Positions 24,511-33,334 are shown, counted from the stretch's first letter. The stretch is DNA of 64,000 nt from Microtetraspora sp. NBRC 13810 (GCF_030268685.1 NZ_BSRQ01000011.1:217318-281317); one strand, 5' to 3'. Made by a program: numbers and translations. Notes: generated by a model from the letters alone, not told the origin.

Positions 24511-24545
24511 ACGGCCACCCCCCGGCTCCCCCGGGCGGTGGCCGT
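24511..24545. terminator. Bidirectional terminator after uppP
   Basis: ACGGCCACC (24511-24519) and GGTGGCCGT (24537-24545) pair, with an inner CCCCGG/CCGGG match. It lies 20 bases after the uppP stop and 6 bases beyond the stop of the convergent gene. Confidence 0.7.
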
Positions 24546-24551
24546 CATGCT

Positions 24552-24887
24552 TCAGTCCCCGGTGGCCGGGCGGCGGACGGTGACCTTGCGGTCGAGGGTG
24601 AAGAGCTTCCACTCCTCGCGGCGGGAGTGCACCGCGCGGCAGTGGTAGGAGACGGCCTCCACGTCGTAGGCCCGCCCGTCGTCGTCCACGCCGATGTGGG
24701 TGCCGAGGAGGGAGTCGGTCTGGAGCACCTCCCAGTCCCCCTGGTGGATCAGCGGCGCGCCGAGCGGGGCGAGGTAGTCCTTGACCAGGTAGGACACGAT
24801 GTCCCCGGCACGCATCTGCTGTGGATCGATCTCCAGCTCTTCCCACATGCCGTCCGTCACGCCACTGATCCTCCGCTTACCGTCCAT
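24552..24887 (-). CDS. Conserved-looking hypothetical protein
   Basis: A 111-residue soluble protein without a recognised domain. It is acidic in the first half (MWEELEIDPQQMRAGDIVSYLVKDYL) and contains a mixed alpha/beta pattern with one cysteine. ATG 24887 is chosen as the first start in frame; the internal ATG before WEELEID is also possible. It converges on uppP and its upstream side is a gene-free stretch. Confidence 0.6.
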   Translation of the reverse strand: MDGKRRISGVTDGMWEELEIDPQQMRAGDIVSYLVKDYLAPLGAPLIHQGDWEVLQTDSLLGTHIGVDDDGRAYDVEAVSYHCRAVHSRREEWKLFTLDRKVTVRRPATGD

Positions 24888-25271
24888 GCCCCATCAAGAA
24901 CGCCGTCCCCCGAACCGCGATCGGCTCCCCCTGACACGATTCCAGCCCGCCCACCCTCGCACCGGAAAATCGCCGAACCGTTTCTGCGTAGATCAAAATC
25001 GGGTTTCGACCTACCCCTAAGACCCGCCACCCCCCATCGGCGTTGTCACCCCCCGCCGAATGCGACCGAATCGGGATCATGCCCGCCGATCGATGACAGG
25101 AAGGGTCTCACGAACCCCACGCCCTCCGCACCAGGAGCACCCGTCAGGCTCCTCCCCCCTCTTCTTCCGCATGCCGGTACGCCCGCGGTCATGTCCACCG
25201 ATATCCCCTTTGGTGCACTACGTGGGCGACAATCTAGATCACATTGATATTTCACGCACCACCGAAAATGC
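24888..25271. other. Gene-free stretch of lower GC content
   Basis: I see no gene. The stretch is clearly poorer in G and C than its surroundings, especially 25230-25260 (AATCTAGATCACATTGATAT). It should hold the promoter of the gene at 24887 and ends in the terminator of the aldehyde dehydrogenase operon. Confidence 0.6.
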
Positions 25272-25299
25272 GGCGAGGCCCACGGTCGTGGGCCTCGCC
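25272..25299 (-). terminator. Intrinsic terminator of the deoC/aldehyde dehydrogenase operon
   Basis: GGCGAGGCCCAC (25272-25283) and GTGGGCCTCGCC (25288-25299) form a perfect 12-bp stem with a 4-base loop. On the minus strand it is followed by GCATTTTCGG, a short T-run. Confidence 0.85.
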
Positions 25300-25354
25300 T
25301 GGGGAAAAGGGGTCCCGCCTGGGGAAAAGGGGTCCCGCCTGGGGAAGAGGGGTC
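25296..25354. repeat. 20-bp tandem repeat, about 2.7 copies
   Basis: The unit GGGGAAAAGGGGTCCCGCCT is present at 25301-25320 and 25321-25340 and partly at 25341-25354, with one change. It lies between the stop of the short aldehyde dehydrogenase gene and its terminator, and touches both. Confidence 0.85.
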
Positions 25355-26219
25355 AGATCCCGATCGGGTGCCAGACGGTCTTGGTCTCCAGGAACGTCGT
25401 CATCCGGTCCAGCCGCGGCTCGGCGAGCCAGCTCTCCTCGGCCGGGCGGAGCACCCGCTTGAGGTTCTCCGCCGCCTCCCGCTCACAGGTCAGGGCCAGG
25501 TCGGGCGGGCAACCGGTGAGATCGATGCCGTTGACGTCCATGTGCGCGGCGAGCCAGGGGGCCAGCTCCGCCGTCGGGCCGGTGAGCACGTTCACCACAC
25601 CGGCCGGGAGGTCGGAGGTGGCCAGCACCTCGGCCAGGGTGATCGACGGCAGCGGCGCCCGCTCGCTCGCCACCACCACGCACGTGTTGCCGGTCACGAT
25701 CACCGGGGCGATCACCGAGACCAGCCCCAGCAGCGGGCCCATCGGCGGCGCGATCACCGCGATGACGCCCGACGGCTCGGCGGTGGACAGGTTGAAGTAC
25801 GGCCCGGCGACCGGGTTGGCCGCACCCCGCAGGGCGCCGATCTTGTCCGACCAGCCCGCGTACCAGACCAGCCGGTCCACGGCCGCGTCCACGAGTTCGC
25901 CGGCCTTGCGCGCCGAGACCCCGTCGGCCTCGGCCACCTCGCCGGCGAACTGCGCCCGCCTGCCCTCCAGCATCTCGGCGATCCGGTAGAGGATCTGCCC
26001 CCGGTTGTAGGCCGTCGCCGCCGACCAGCCGGGGAACGCCTTGCGCGCCGCGACCACCGCGTCCCGCGCGTCCTTGCGCGAGGCGCGGGACGCGTTGGCG
26101 AGGAAGTCGCCCTTCGAGGAGGTCACCGCGTAGGACCTTCCGCTCTCGGAGCGCGGGAACGCCCCGCCGATGAACAGCTTGTACGTCTTGCGTACGGCCA
26201 GCCGCCCGTTCTCACTCAT
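25353..26219 (-). CDS. Short aldehyde dehydrogenase-family protein lacking the catalytic cysteine
   Basis: Only 288 residues against about 480 for a full aldehyde dehydrogenase. The N-terminal cofactor-binding half is recognisable (LFIGGAFPRSESGR, then AFPGWSAATAYNRGQILYR, then PSGVIAVIAPPMGP). The chain then passes from DLPAGVVNVLTG to a short tail ending TKTVWHPIGI. The ELGGK glutamate motif and the catalytic-cysteine domain are absent, and the usual GSTEVG is replaced by LTGCPPDL. Similar short versions beside a full-length enzyme occur in other actinomycetes (from memory), so it is probably a conserved pseudoenzyme subunit. It is last in the deoC operon. Confidence 0.8.
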   Translation of the reverse strand: MSENGRLAVRKTYKLFIGGAFPRSESGRSYAVTSSKGDFLANASRASRKDARDAVVAARKAFPGWSAATAYNRGQILYRIAEMLEGRRAQFAGEVAEADGVSARKAGELVDAAVDRLVWYAGWSDKIGALRGAANPVAGPYFNLSTAEPSGVIAVIAPPMGPLLGLVSVIAPVIVTGNTCVVVASERAPLPSITLAEVLATSDLPAGVVNVLTGPTAELAPWLAAHMDVNGIDLTGCPPDLALTCEREAAENLKRVLRPAEESWLAEPRLDRMTTFLETKTVWHPIGI

Positions 26220-26346
26220 CGCCGCGTCCCTTCCACGTGCTCTCGTGCGCCAGTCGTTCGGGCACGAAGCCCTGTCCGCAGCGGCTGACCCCGCCGTGGT
26301 GCGCGAACCAGCCGCGCCGGCGAGCGGTACGGCCGGCGCGCGCCAT
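26212..26346 (-). CDS. Possible small basic protein between the two aldehyde dehydrogenase genes
   Basis: A 44-residue frame starting at ATG 26346 (or 50 residues from 26364) encodes an Arg-rich start followed by GWFAHHGGVSRCGQGFVPE. Its stop overlaps the start of the short aldehyde dehydrogenase by 8 bases, which would couple the two. There is no strong ribosome binding site and no family that I recognise. It fills an otherwise empty 180-base gap in a tight operon, which is the main reason to list it. Confidence 0.35.
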   Translation of the reverse strand: MARAGRTARRRGWFAHHGGVSRCGQGFVPERLAHESTWKGRGDE

Positions 26347-26401
26347 CGCGTGGCCCTTGGTCATCTGTGCCCGGCGGGACGACCGCCCCGGCCGGCGATG
26401 C

Positions 26402-27829
26402 TCACACATCGAGATACGCCTCCAGCCCGTGCCGTCCGCCTTCCCGGCCGTAGCCGGACTCCTTGTAACCGCCGAAGGGCGAGGCGGGATCGAAACGGTT
26501 GAAGGTGTTGGCCCAGACGACGCCGGCCCGCAGCTTGTCCGCCAGCCACAGGATGCGCGAGCCCTTCTCCGTCCACACGCCCGCGGACAGGCCGTAGGGA
26601 GTGTTGTTGGCCTTCTCCACGGCCTCGGCGGGGGTGCGGAAGGTGAGCACCGACAGCACCGGGCCGAAGATCTCCTCGCGGGCGATCCGGTGCGACTGGG
26701 CGACGCCGGTGAAGAGCGTCGGCGGGAACCAGAAGCCCTTGTCCGGCAGCGGGCAGGACGGCGACCACCGATCGGCGCCCTCCTGCTCGCCCGCGTCGGC
26801 CAGGGTGCGGATCCGCGCGAGCTGCTCGGCCGAGTTGATCGCGCCGATGTCGGTGTTCTTGTCCAGCGGGTCGCCGAGCCGCAGGGTGGCCAGCCGGCGC
26901 TTGAGCGCGCCGAGCAGCTCCTCCTGGATCGACTCCTGCACGAGCAGCCGGGAGCCCGCGCAGCAGACGTGCCCCTGGTTGAAGAAGATGCCGGTGACGA
27001 TGCCCTCGACCGCCTGGTCGATCGCGGCGTCCTCGAACACGATGTTGGCCGCCTTGCCGCCGAGCTCCAGGGTGAGCTTCTTCCCCGTGCCCGCGACCGA
27101 GCGGGCGATCAGCCGGCCGACCTCGGTGGACCCGGTGAAGGCCACCTTGTTCACGTCGGCGTGGCCGGCCACCGCGGCGCCGGTGGCGCCCGCGCCGGTC
27201 ACGATGTTCACCACGCCGGCCGGCAGCCCGGCCTGCACGCAGATCTCCGCGAAGGCCAGCGCGGTCAGCGGGGTCGTCTCCGCCGGCTTGAGCACCACGG
27301 TGTTGCCGCAGGCCAGCGCCGGGGCGATCTTCCATGCCAGCATCAGCAGCGGGAAGTTCCACGGGATGATCTGCCCGGCGACGCCGAGCGGCCGCGGGTC
27401 GGGACCGAAGCCGGCGTGCTTCAGCTTGTCCGCCCAGCCGGCGTAGTAGAAGAAGTGCGCGGCGACCAGCGGCAGGTCCACGTCGCGGGACTCTCGGATG
27501 GGCTTGCCGTTGTCCAGCGACTCCAGCACGGCCAGCTCACGGGCCCGCTCCTGGACGATCCTGGCGATCCTGAACAGGTACTTCGCGCGCTCGGAGCCGG
27601 GCAGCGCGCTCCAGGTCTCGAACGCCTTCCTGGCCGCCTGCACGGCCCGGTCGACGTCGGCCTCGTCGGCGCAGGCGATCTCGGCCAGCACCGTCTCGTC
27701 CGCCGGGTTGACGCTCTTGAAGGGGGTGCCGCCGCCCTCGGTGAACTCACCGTTGACGAACAGACCGTAGGAGGGCTTGATGTCGACGACGTCGCGCGAC
27801 TCGGGTGCGGGTGCGTACTCGAATCTCAT
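26402..27829 (-). CDS. Aldehyde dehydrogenase (NAD-dependent family)
   Basis: Full-length enzyme of 475 residues oxidising an aldehyde to its acid. Landmarks in order: PWNFPLLMLAWK (substrate channel and cofactor, about 150-161), KPAETTPL, FTGSTEVG, the general-base glutamate in LELGGKAAN near 252, the catalytic cysteine in GHVCCAGSR near 285, EEIFGPVLSV near 380 and the C-terminal NTFNRFDPASPFGGYKESG. ATG 27829 lies 5 bases beyond the deoC stop. Beside deoC it likely oxidises the acetaldehyde released from deoxyribose 5-phosphate (inference from context). Confidence 0.92.
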   Translation of the reverse strand: MRFEYAPAPESRDVVDIKPSYGLFVNGEFTEGGGTPFKSVNPADETVLAEIACADEADVDRAVQAARKAFETWSALPGSERAKYLFRIARIVQERARELAVLESLDNGKPIRESRDVDLPLVAAHFFYYAGWADKLKHAGFGPDPRPLGVAGQIIPWNFPLLMLAWKIAPALACGNTVVLKPAETTPLTALAFAEICVQAGLPAGVVNIVTGAGATGAAVAGHADVNKVAFTGSTEVGRLIARSVAGTGKKLTLELGGKAANIVFEDAAIDQAVEGIVTGIFFNQGHVCCAGSRLLVQESIQEELLGALKRRLATLRLGDPLDKNTDIGAINSAEQLARIRTLADAGEQEGADRWSPSCPLPDKGFWFPPTLFTGVAQSHRIAREEIFGPVLSVLTFRTPAEAVEKANNTPYGLSAGVWTEKGSRILWLADKLRAGVVWANTFNRFDPASPFGGYKESGYGREGGRHGLEAYLDV

Positions 27830-27834
27830 GGCGG

Positions 27835-28818
27835 TCAGTCCAGGGTGAAGTAGTCGGGGCCGGCGTAGCGACCGGTGGCCATCTTCTGCCGCTGCATGAG
27901 CAGGTCGTTCAGCACCGAGGAGGCGCCGAGCCGGAACCACGCGGGATCGAGCCAGTCCTCCCCGGCGGTCTCGTTGACCAGCACGAGGTACTTGATCGCG
28001 TCCTTCGTGGTGCGGATGCCGCCCGCGGGCTTGACGCCGACCATGCGGCCGGTGGTGGCGCGGAAGTCGCGCACGGCCTCCAGCATGACCAGGGTGACGG
28101 GAAGCGTCGCCGCAGGGGACACCTTGCCGGTCGAGGTCTTGATGAAGTCGGCGCCGGCCAGCATCGCCAGCCAGGAGGCCCGCCGTACGTTGTCGTAGGT
28201 CGCGAGCTCGCCGGTCTCAAGGATCACCTTGAGGTGCGCCTCGCCCGCCGCGGCCTTCACCGCGACGATCTGCTCGAAGACGGTGGTGTAGTCGCCCGCC
28301 AGGAACGCGCCGCGGTCGATCACCATGTCGATCTCGTCCGCGCCGGCCGCCACGGCCTGCGCGGTGTCGGTCACCTTGACGTCCAGCGAAGTCCTGCCGC
28401 TGGGGAACGCGGTCGCCACGCTGGCGACCTTCACCCCCGACCCGGCCAGCGCGCGTACGGCGTGCGGTACCAGGTCCGGGTAGACGCAGACCGCTGCGAC
28501 CCGTGGCACGGAGGGGTCTGATGGATCGGGATGGGCGGCCTTCGCGCACATCGCGCGGACCTTGCCCGGGGTGTCGGCACCCTCGAGCGTGGTCAGGTCC
28601 ACCATGGAGATGGCCAGATCGATGGCCTGGGACTTCGCGGTAGTCTTGATCGATCGTGTGCCTAGGGCTGCGGCTCGCTGGTCGGCGCCCACCCGGTCGA
28701 CTCCGGGCAGACCGTGCAGGAAGGCTCGCAATGTGGCGTCTGAGGACGCCACCTCCGCGAGCGGAGTAGTCAGTGTTGACACCACCACAGCATCGCCGAC
28801 CAGCGCGATTGATTCCAA
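27835..28818 (-). CDS. deoC: Deoxyribose-phosphate aldolase
   Basis: DeoC splits 2-deoxyribose 5-phosphate into acetaldehyde and glyceraldehyde 3-phosphate. The protein has 327 residues from TTG 28818; a run of three GTG codons at 28780-28788 gives shorter, equally plausible starts. Catalytic residues are visible: the Schiff-base lysine in DFIKTSTGK, the second lysine in GVKPAGGIRT, and DEIDMVIDRG for the aspartate region. Length is normal for the long actinomycete type. It is first in an operon with two aldehyde dehydrogenase genes, consistent with deoxynucleoside salvage or catabolism. Confidence 0.92.
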   Translation of the reverse strand: MESIALVGDAVVVSTLTTPLAEVASSDATLRAFLHGLPGVDRVGADQRAAALGTRSIKTTAKSQAIDLAISMVDLTTLEGADTPGKVRAMCAKAAHPDPSDPSVPRVAAVCVYPDLVPHAVRALAGSGVKVASVATAFPSGRTSLDVKVTDTAQAVAAGADEIDMVIDRGAFLAGDYTTVFEQIVAVKAAAGEAHLKVILETGELATYDNVRRASWLAMLAGADFIKTSTGKVSPAATLPVTLVMLEAVRDFRATTGRMVGVKPAGGIRTTKDAIKYLVLVNETAGEDWLDPAWFRLGASSVLNDLLMQRQKMATGRYAGPDYFTLD

Positions 28819-29010
28819 ACCGGACCGCCTGACATGCGAGGATTCCCGGCCGCCGGGAGCCTCTAAGGCGGGATGAGGCGGTCTTAGGCAGTCCTAGGAC
28901 GAAGGTAGGTCCCTCTGAGGGCCCCAGATAAGGCATCCGTCCGATGTGCGGGACGGCACCTTAGGACGAACCTTGAAGTGTCAGGAAAAGGACACACCAA
29001 GGAGAACCCC

Positions 29011-29175
29011 ATGGGTCCCGAGCTCCACTACCAGATGATCCACGACCGGGTATCCGAGCTGCACGAGCAGGCCTCGGCGCACCGGATCGCCCGGCAGGCC
29101 GCGAAGAGCCGCAAGGCACCGGAGGGGGCGGCCGACCGGCGCCACCGCTTCGCCTTCAAGCTCCGCGCGTCATGA
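29011..29175 (+). CDS. Small basic hypothetical protein
   Basis: A 54-residue, helix-forming basic protein (YQMIHDRVSELHEQASAHRI, then an Arg/Lys-rich half). ATG 29011 is preceded by a strong AAGGAG (28999-29004), and a clear hairpin terminator follows, so it is a real short transcription unit. Upstream, CTAGGACGAA and TTAGGACGAA occur about 65 bases apart and may be regulator sites. Function unknown. Confidence 0.8.
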   Translation: MGPELHYQMIHDRVSELHEQASAHRIARQAAKSRKAPEGAADRRHRFAFKLRAS

Positions 29176-29188
29176 CCGTCCACAGAGA

Positions 29189-29218
29189 GCCCGGCCGAAA
29201 CCTCCCTCTCGGCCGGGC
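29189..29218 (+). terminator. Hairpin terminator after the 54-residue protein gene
   Basis: GCCCGGCCGA (29189-29198) and TCGGCCGGGC (29209-29218) form a perfect 10-bp stem, 14 bases after the stop. Confidence 0.8.
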
Positions 29219-29269
29219 CTCACAGCCTCCCTGACCGGTCGTTCGGTCACCCGTCCCTTGACCACAGAC

Positions 29270-29300
29270 ACCTTCGCCGACAGAAAAAAGGGGCGAAGGT
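29270..29300. promoter_or_regulatory. 9-bp inverted repeat in the leader of the LuxR-type regulator
   Basis: ACCTTCGCC (29270-29278) pairs perfectly with GGCGAAGGT (29292-29300) across an A-rich loop, ending 17 bases before the regulator's ATG. It could be an operator for autoregulation or an mRNA hairpin masking the start. Confidence 0.45.
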
Positions 29301-29317
29301 CCAATTAAGGGCATGCC

Positions 29318-32200
29318 ATGCTGGACCACATGATGGGTCGGGCTGTGAGCCCCGTCTTCGTCGGGCGGGAAACGGAGTTGGAGGTCCTGGCCGAGGGCTT
29401 CAGGGAATCGCGTAAGAGGTCCGCCTCCGCCGTCCTCCTGGGCGGTGAGGCGGGAGTGGGCAAGTCCCGACTCGTCGGGAGGTTCACCGAGGAGGCGGCG
29501 GAGGAGGGCGCGCACATCCTCGCCGGGGGCTGTGTCGAGCTGTCCAGCGAAGGTCTCGCCTACGCGCCGTTCACCGCCGCGCTGCGCCAGCTCGTCCGCG
29601 AGATGGGCACCGCCGAGATCACCGCCCTGCTGCCCGACGGCGCGGGGCGGGACCTCGCCAGGCTGCTGCCCGAGTTCGGCGAGCCGAACAGCGACGAGGA
29701 GTCCGACACCGCCCGCGCCCGGCTCTTCGAGCTGATCCTCACCCTGCTGGAGCGCCTCGCCGAGCGGCGGGCCGTGATCCTGGTCATCGAGGACATCCAC
29801 TGGGCCGACCGGTCCAGCCGCGACCTGATCGCCTTCCTCAGCCGCAACCTGCACGCGGCCCCCGTCCTCATGATCCTCACCTTCCGCTCCGACGACCTGC
29901 ACCGCCAGCACCCGCTGCGGCCGGTGCTGGCCGAGCTGACCCGGCTGGACGGCGTGCTGCGGACCGAGCTGCCCCGCCTCACCCAGGAGGAGGTCGGCGC
30001 GCAGATCGCCGGCATCACCGGCAAGGTCCCCGAATACCGCCCGGTCAACACGATCTACGAGCGCAGCGAGGGCATCCCGCTGTTCGTCGAGGCGCTGCTC
30101 GACGCGGGCGCGGAGTGCTCCTTCCCCGAGTCGCTGCACGATCTGATCATCGGCTCGGTCGAGAAGCTGCCCGAGGAGACCCAGCGGGTGCTGCGGGTCG
30201 CCGCGGCGGGCGGCATCCGGGTCGGGCACGGCCTGCTGTCCGCGGTCTGCGGCCTGTCCGACATCGCGCTGGAGGACGCCATGCGCCCGGCGATCGCGCG
30301 CAACGTCATCCAGGTGGACGACCGCACCTACGTCTTCCGGCACGCGCTCATCCGCGAGGCCGTACACGACGAGATGCTGCCCGGCGAGCACACCCGGCTG
30401 CACGCGAGGTACGCCGAGGAGATCGAGCGGGACCGGGAGCTCGTGCCGCGCGGCCGGGCCGCCATCGAGGTCGCCCACCACTGGTACTCCGCGCGCAACG
30501 ACCTGTGGGCGCTCATCTCCGCCTGGGAGGCGGCCGACAAGGCGGCCAAGGCGTTCGCCTACACCGAGAAGCTGCAACTGCTCGAACGCGTCCTCACGCT
30601 CTGGGACAAGGTGCCCGACGCCGCCGAGCGGATCGGGGCCGACCACACCACCGTCCTGGAGATCGCCTCCGTCGCCGCCTCCAACAGCGGCGAGGTGGAC
30701 CGGGGCACGAAGTTCGTCAAGGCCGCGCTCGCCGAGCTGGACGAGCAGAAGGAACCGGAACGGGTCGCCGAGCTGGTCGTACGGCTGGCCGGGTTCCAGA
30801 TCGAGAAGCGCAGACCCGGCGCCCTGGAGAACCTCCGCTACGCCGAGTCCCTCGTCCCGAACGCCGGAGCGGCCCGCTCGCACGTGCTGGGCCGGCTCGG
30901 CCGCTTCCTCATCTTCAGCGGCGAGATCGTCGAGGGCGCCGCGCTCACCCAGGAGTCGCTGCGCATCGCCAGGAGCATGAACGACGAGGCCCAGGAGGCC
31001 GACCTGCTGCTCGACCTGGCCAACGGCCAGTCGATCTCCGGCCTCCTCGAAGCCACCATCGCCACCAACGAGCACGCCCGCTCGATCGGCACCCGGCTCG
31101 GCTCACACCGCCTCACCCTGCGCGCGGTCACCAACAACGTCGACGCCCTCAACAACCTCGGCCGCTCCGAGGAGGCCATCGAGCTCGCGATCGAGGGCGA
31201 GCGGCTGTCCAGGAAGTACGGCAGGTACCGGATCCAGGGCACCTTCATCGCCAACAACCGGGCCGAGGCGCTGGAGGCGCTCGGCCGGTGGGACGAGGCC
31301 GTGGAGGTGGTCGAGGCCGCCCTCGCCAAGGACCCCGGGCTGCGCACCCGCCACCACCTGCGCAGGGTGCGCGGCGACATCGCCGTGGGACGGGGCGAGA
31401 TGGAGGTGCTTGAGGCGGTCCTGCACGAGATGGAGGCGTTCACCCGGCCGACCGCCGACTTCACCCAGGAGACGACGGGCAACGTCCGGCTGCTGATGGG
31501 CTGGTACAAGCTCCGCGGTGAGCCCGAGGAGGCGCTGCGGGTGGCCGAGCAGTCGCTGAACGAGCTGGTCCACCCGAGCAAGGCGATGCTCGGCTGGCGG
31601 CTGCTGTCCCAGATCCACCTGGTCTGTGCCACGGCCGCGCCGGTCGATCTGCGCCGGGCCGCCGAGGTGCAGCAGCTTGCCGACCACGTGGCCGCCAGGC
31701 TGTCCGTGGACGGGCCGGTCGCCGAGGCTTACCGGTACATGTGCCAGGACCGGTTCGACGAGGCCGCCGCGATCTGGGACCGCCTCCGGCGTCCGCTCCC
31801 GCACGCGACGTCGCTGTGGCACGCCGCGCTGACCGCCGTCCAGACGGGCGACCGCGAGGGGGCCGCGGACCGGCTGCGCACCGCGCACCCGCTGGCCCAG
31901 GCCATCGGCGCCACGCCGCTCACCGAGGAGATCGAGGTCCTCTGCCGCCGCATCGGCGCCCACCTGGACGGCGACGCCGACGCCAGCACCCCCGCCGGCG
32001 CCGAACTCCTCACCCCGCGCGAACTGGAAGTCCTCCACCTCGTCGCCAAGGGCCGCTCCAACCGCGAGATCGCCGCCGAACTGTTCATCTCCGCCAAGAC
32101 AGTAAGCGTCCACGTCTCGAACATCCTCGCCAAACTCGGCGTCTCCAACCGCGGCGAAGCCACCGCCGCCGCCCACCGCCTCTCCCTCCTAACCCCCTAA
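29318..32200 (+). CDS. Large ATP-binding LuxR-family transcriptional regulator
   Basis: A 960-residue STAND-type regulator. The N-terminal AAA domain has Walker A GEAGVGKS (43-50) and Walker B VILVIEDIHWAD (about 150-161). A long helical TPR-like sensor region (about 350-860) follows, and a C-terminal LuxR-type helix-turn-helix (about 895-955, LTPRELEVLHLVAKGRSN...TVSVHVSNILAKLGV). Such proteins are ATP-dependent activators, often within biosynthetic or catabolic clusters. No target operon is obvious here: the gene stands alone and converges on the CAP protein gene. ATG 29318 is the first start; ATG 29330 or 29333 are possible. Confidence 0.93.
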   Translation: MLDHMMGRAVSPVFVGRETELEVLAEGFRESRKRSASAVLLGGEAGVGKSRLVGRFTEEAAEEGAHILAGGCVELSSEGLAYAPFTAALRQLVREMGTAEITALLPDGAGRDLARLLPEFGEPNSDEESDTARARLFELILTLLERLAERRAVILVIEDIHWADRSSRDLIAFLSRNLHAAPVLMILTFRSDDLHRQHPLRPVLAELTRLDGVLRTELPRLTQEEVGAQIAGITGKVPEYRPVNTIYERSEGIPLFVEALLDAGAECSFPESLHDLIIGSVEKLPEETQRVLRVAAAGGIRVGHGLLSAVCGLSDIALEDAMRPAIARNVIQVDDRTYVFRHALIREAVHDEMLPGEHTRLHARYAEEIERDRELVPRGRAAIEVAHHWYSARNDLWALISAWEAADKAAKAFAYTEKLQLLERVLTLWDKVPDAAERIGADHTTVLEIASVAASNSGEVDRGTKFVKAALAELDEQKEPERVAELVVRLAGFQIEKRRPGALENLRYAESLVPNAGAARSHVLGRLGRFLIFSGEIVEGAALTQESLRIARSMNDEAQEADLLLDLANGQSISGLLEATIATNEHARSIGTRLGSHRLTLRAVTNNVDALNNLGRSEEAIELAIEGERLSRKYGRYRIQGTFIANNRAEALEALGRWDEAVEVVEAALAKDPGLRTRHHLRRVRGDIAVGRGEMEVLEAVLHEMEAFTRPTADFTQETTGNVRLLMGWYKLRGEPEEALRVAEQSLNELVHPSKAMLGWRLLSQIHLVCATAAPVDLRRAAEVQQLADHVAARLSVDGPVAEAYRYMCQDRFDEAAAIWDRLRRPLPHATSLWHAALTAVQTGDREGAADRLRTAHPLAQAIGATPLTEEIEVLCRRIGAHLDGDADASTPAGAELLTPRELEVLHLVAKGRSNREIAAELFISAKTVSVHVSNILAKLGVSNRGEATAAAHRLSLLTP

Positions 32201-32235
32201 CCCTCTAACCCCCTAACCTCACACCCTGTAACCCC
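32188..32235. repeat. Telomere-like CTAACCC repeat after the LuxR-type gene
   Basis: Five near-copies of (C)TAACCC(CC) run across the stop codon and the first bases after it. On the minus strand this is GGTTAGGG-type DNA with five runs of three or more Gs, a G-quadruplex-forming pattern. Confidence 0.8.
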
Positions 32236-32392
32236 GCCCTCCCTCCAAGGCGCCGCGTCGGCGAGAAGAAAAGCGGCCGTACCCGGCGCCCCCGTACGGC
32301 GCGACACCACACACACCCGCCGACGCGGCCCACAAAAAAGGGGGCACAACGCCGGCGGAGAGTGCAGGGAGAGGGTCAGTGGAGGGAGAAGG

Positions 32393-33334
32393 TCAGTGAC
32401 GGCCGAAGTCCTGGGTCCAGTAAAGGCCCCTGGCGCCCTTGGCCTCACCCACGCCGATGTGCGTGTAGGTGCAGTTCATGATGTTGGCCCGGTGGCCGGG
32501 GCTGTCCAGCCACGCCTTGACGACGACGGCCGCGGTGGGCTGCCCCATCGCGATGTTCTCACCCCACGCGCGGATCGGGGAGAAGCCCGCGGCGGCGATG
32601 CGGTCACCGGGGTCCCGGCCGTCCTGGGAGTCGTGGGAGAAGTATCCCTTGGCCGCCATGTCCGAGGAGTGCCCCCGCGCGGCGGTGTGCAGCTTCGCGT
32701 CGTGCGTCAGCGGAGCGCACCCGCCGGTCCTGCGCGCCTCGTTGGTCAGGCGCACGACCTCTTCCTCCACCGTCGAACCGACGGTGCCGGTACCGGTGCC
32801 GCCGCTCGGACTGGTCGAGGGGGCGGGTGTGGAGGTCGGCACCGCCGTGGTCGAGGGGGCGGCTGTGGAGGTCGGGACGGCGGTGGGCGTGGGAGCGGGT
32901 GTGGTGGAGGTCGGGGCGGTGGTGGGCGTGGGGGCGGGGGTCGCGGCGGGCGCGCAGCCGAGCTGTACGCCCTTGGAGCGGGAGGTGTTCCCCGCGCCGT
33001 CGGTGACGACGACGTAGTACGTGCGCGGTGAGGTGGTGCACGGGGCCGCCGCGGCGAACCGGCCGTTGCGGACGATCGTCCTGGCCTGCTTGACGACCTG
33101 GTCGGCGCCGGAGCGGGCCCACTTGAGCTGGATACGCAGGGCTGCGGCCTGCGTGCACCCGGCGCGGGACGCCTCGGCGCGGATGGAGGTGGGCGTGGCC
33201 GCGGGCAGAGACGCGGCCACGCGGCACTCCGCGGCCGGGGTGGGAGTTCGGGTCGCGGCGTGCGCCGCGGTTACGGGTGTGATGATCGCTGCCAGACCGC
33301 CGAGGCACGCGAGTGCCTTGATGAGTCTGTGCAT
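32393..33334 (-). CDS. Secreted CAP-domain (SCP/PR-1-like) protein
   Basis: A 313-residue exported protein. The signal peptide (about 1-27) ends AAHA. A cysteine-containing N-terminal domain (about 30-125) is followed by a threonine/proline-rich linker (PTPTTAPTSTTPAPTP type, about 130-185) and the CAP domain (about 190-313). CAP motifs are present: LTNEARRTGGCAPL, SSDMAAKGYFSHDSQDGRDP, the GENIAMG strand, and SPGHRANIMN with its conserved histidine. Bacterial CAP proteins are wall-associated and of unsettled function. ATG 33334 follows CTGGAGGA. Confidence 0.92.
   Translation of the reverse strand: MHRLIKALACLGGLAAIITPVTAAHAATRTPTPAAECRVAASLPAATPTSIRAEASRAGCTQAAALRIQLKWARSGADQVVKQARTIVRNGRFAAAAPCTTSPRTYYVVVTDGAGNTSRSKGVQLGCAPAATPAPTPTTAPTSTTPAPTPTAVPTSTAAPSTTAVPTSTPAPSTSPSGGTGTGTVGSTVEEEVVRLTNEARRTGGCAPLTHDAKLHTAARGHSSDMAAKGYFSHDSQDGRDPGDRIAAAGFSPIRAWGENIAMGQPTAAVVVKAWLDSPGHRANIMNCTYTHIGVGEAKGARGLYWTQDFGRH

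Noticed and set aside
25301..25354. 20-bp tandem units as a CRISPR or attachment site
   Set aside because: There are no spacers, no integrase and no tRNA nearby; a simple tandem repeat fits better.
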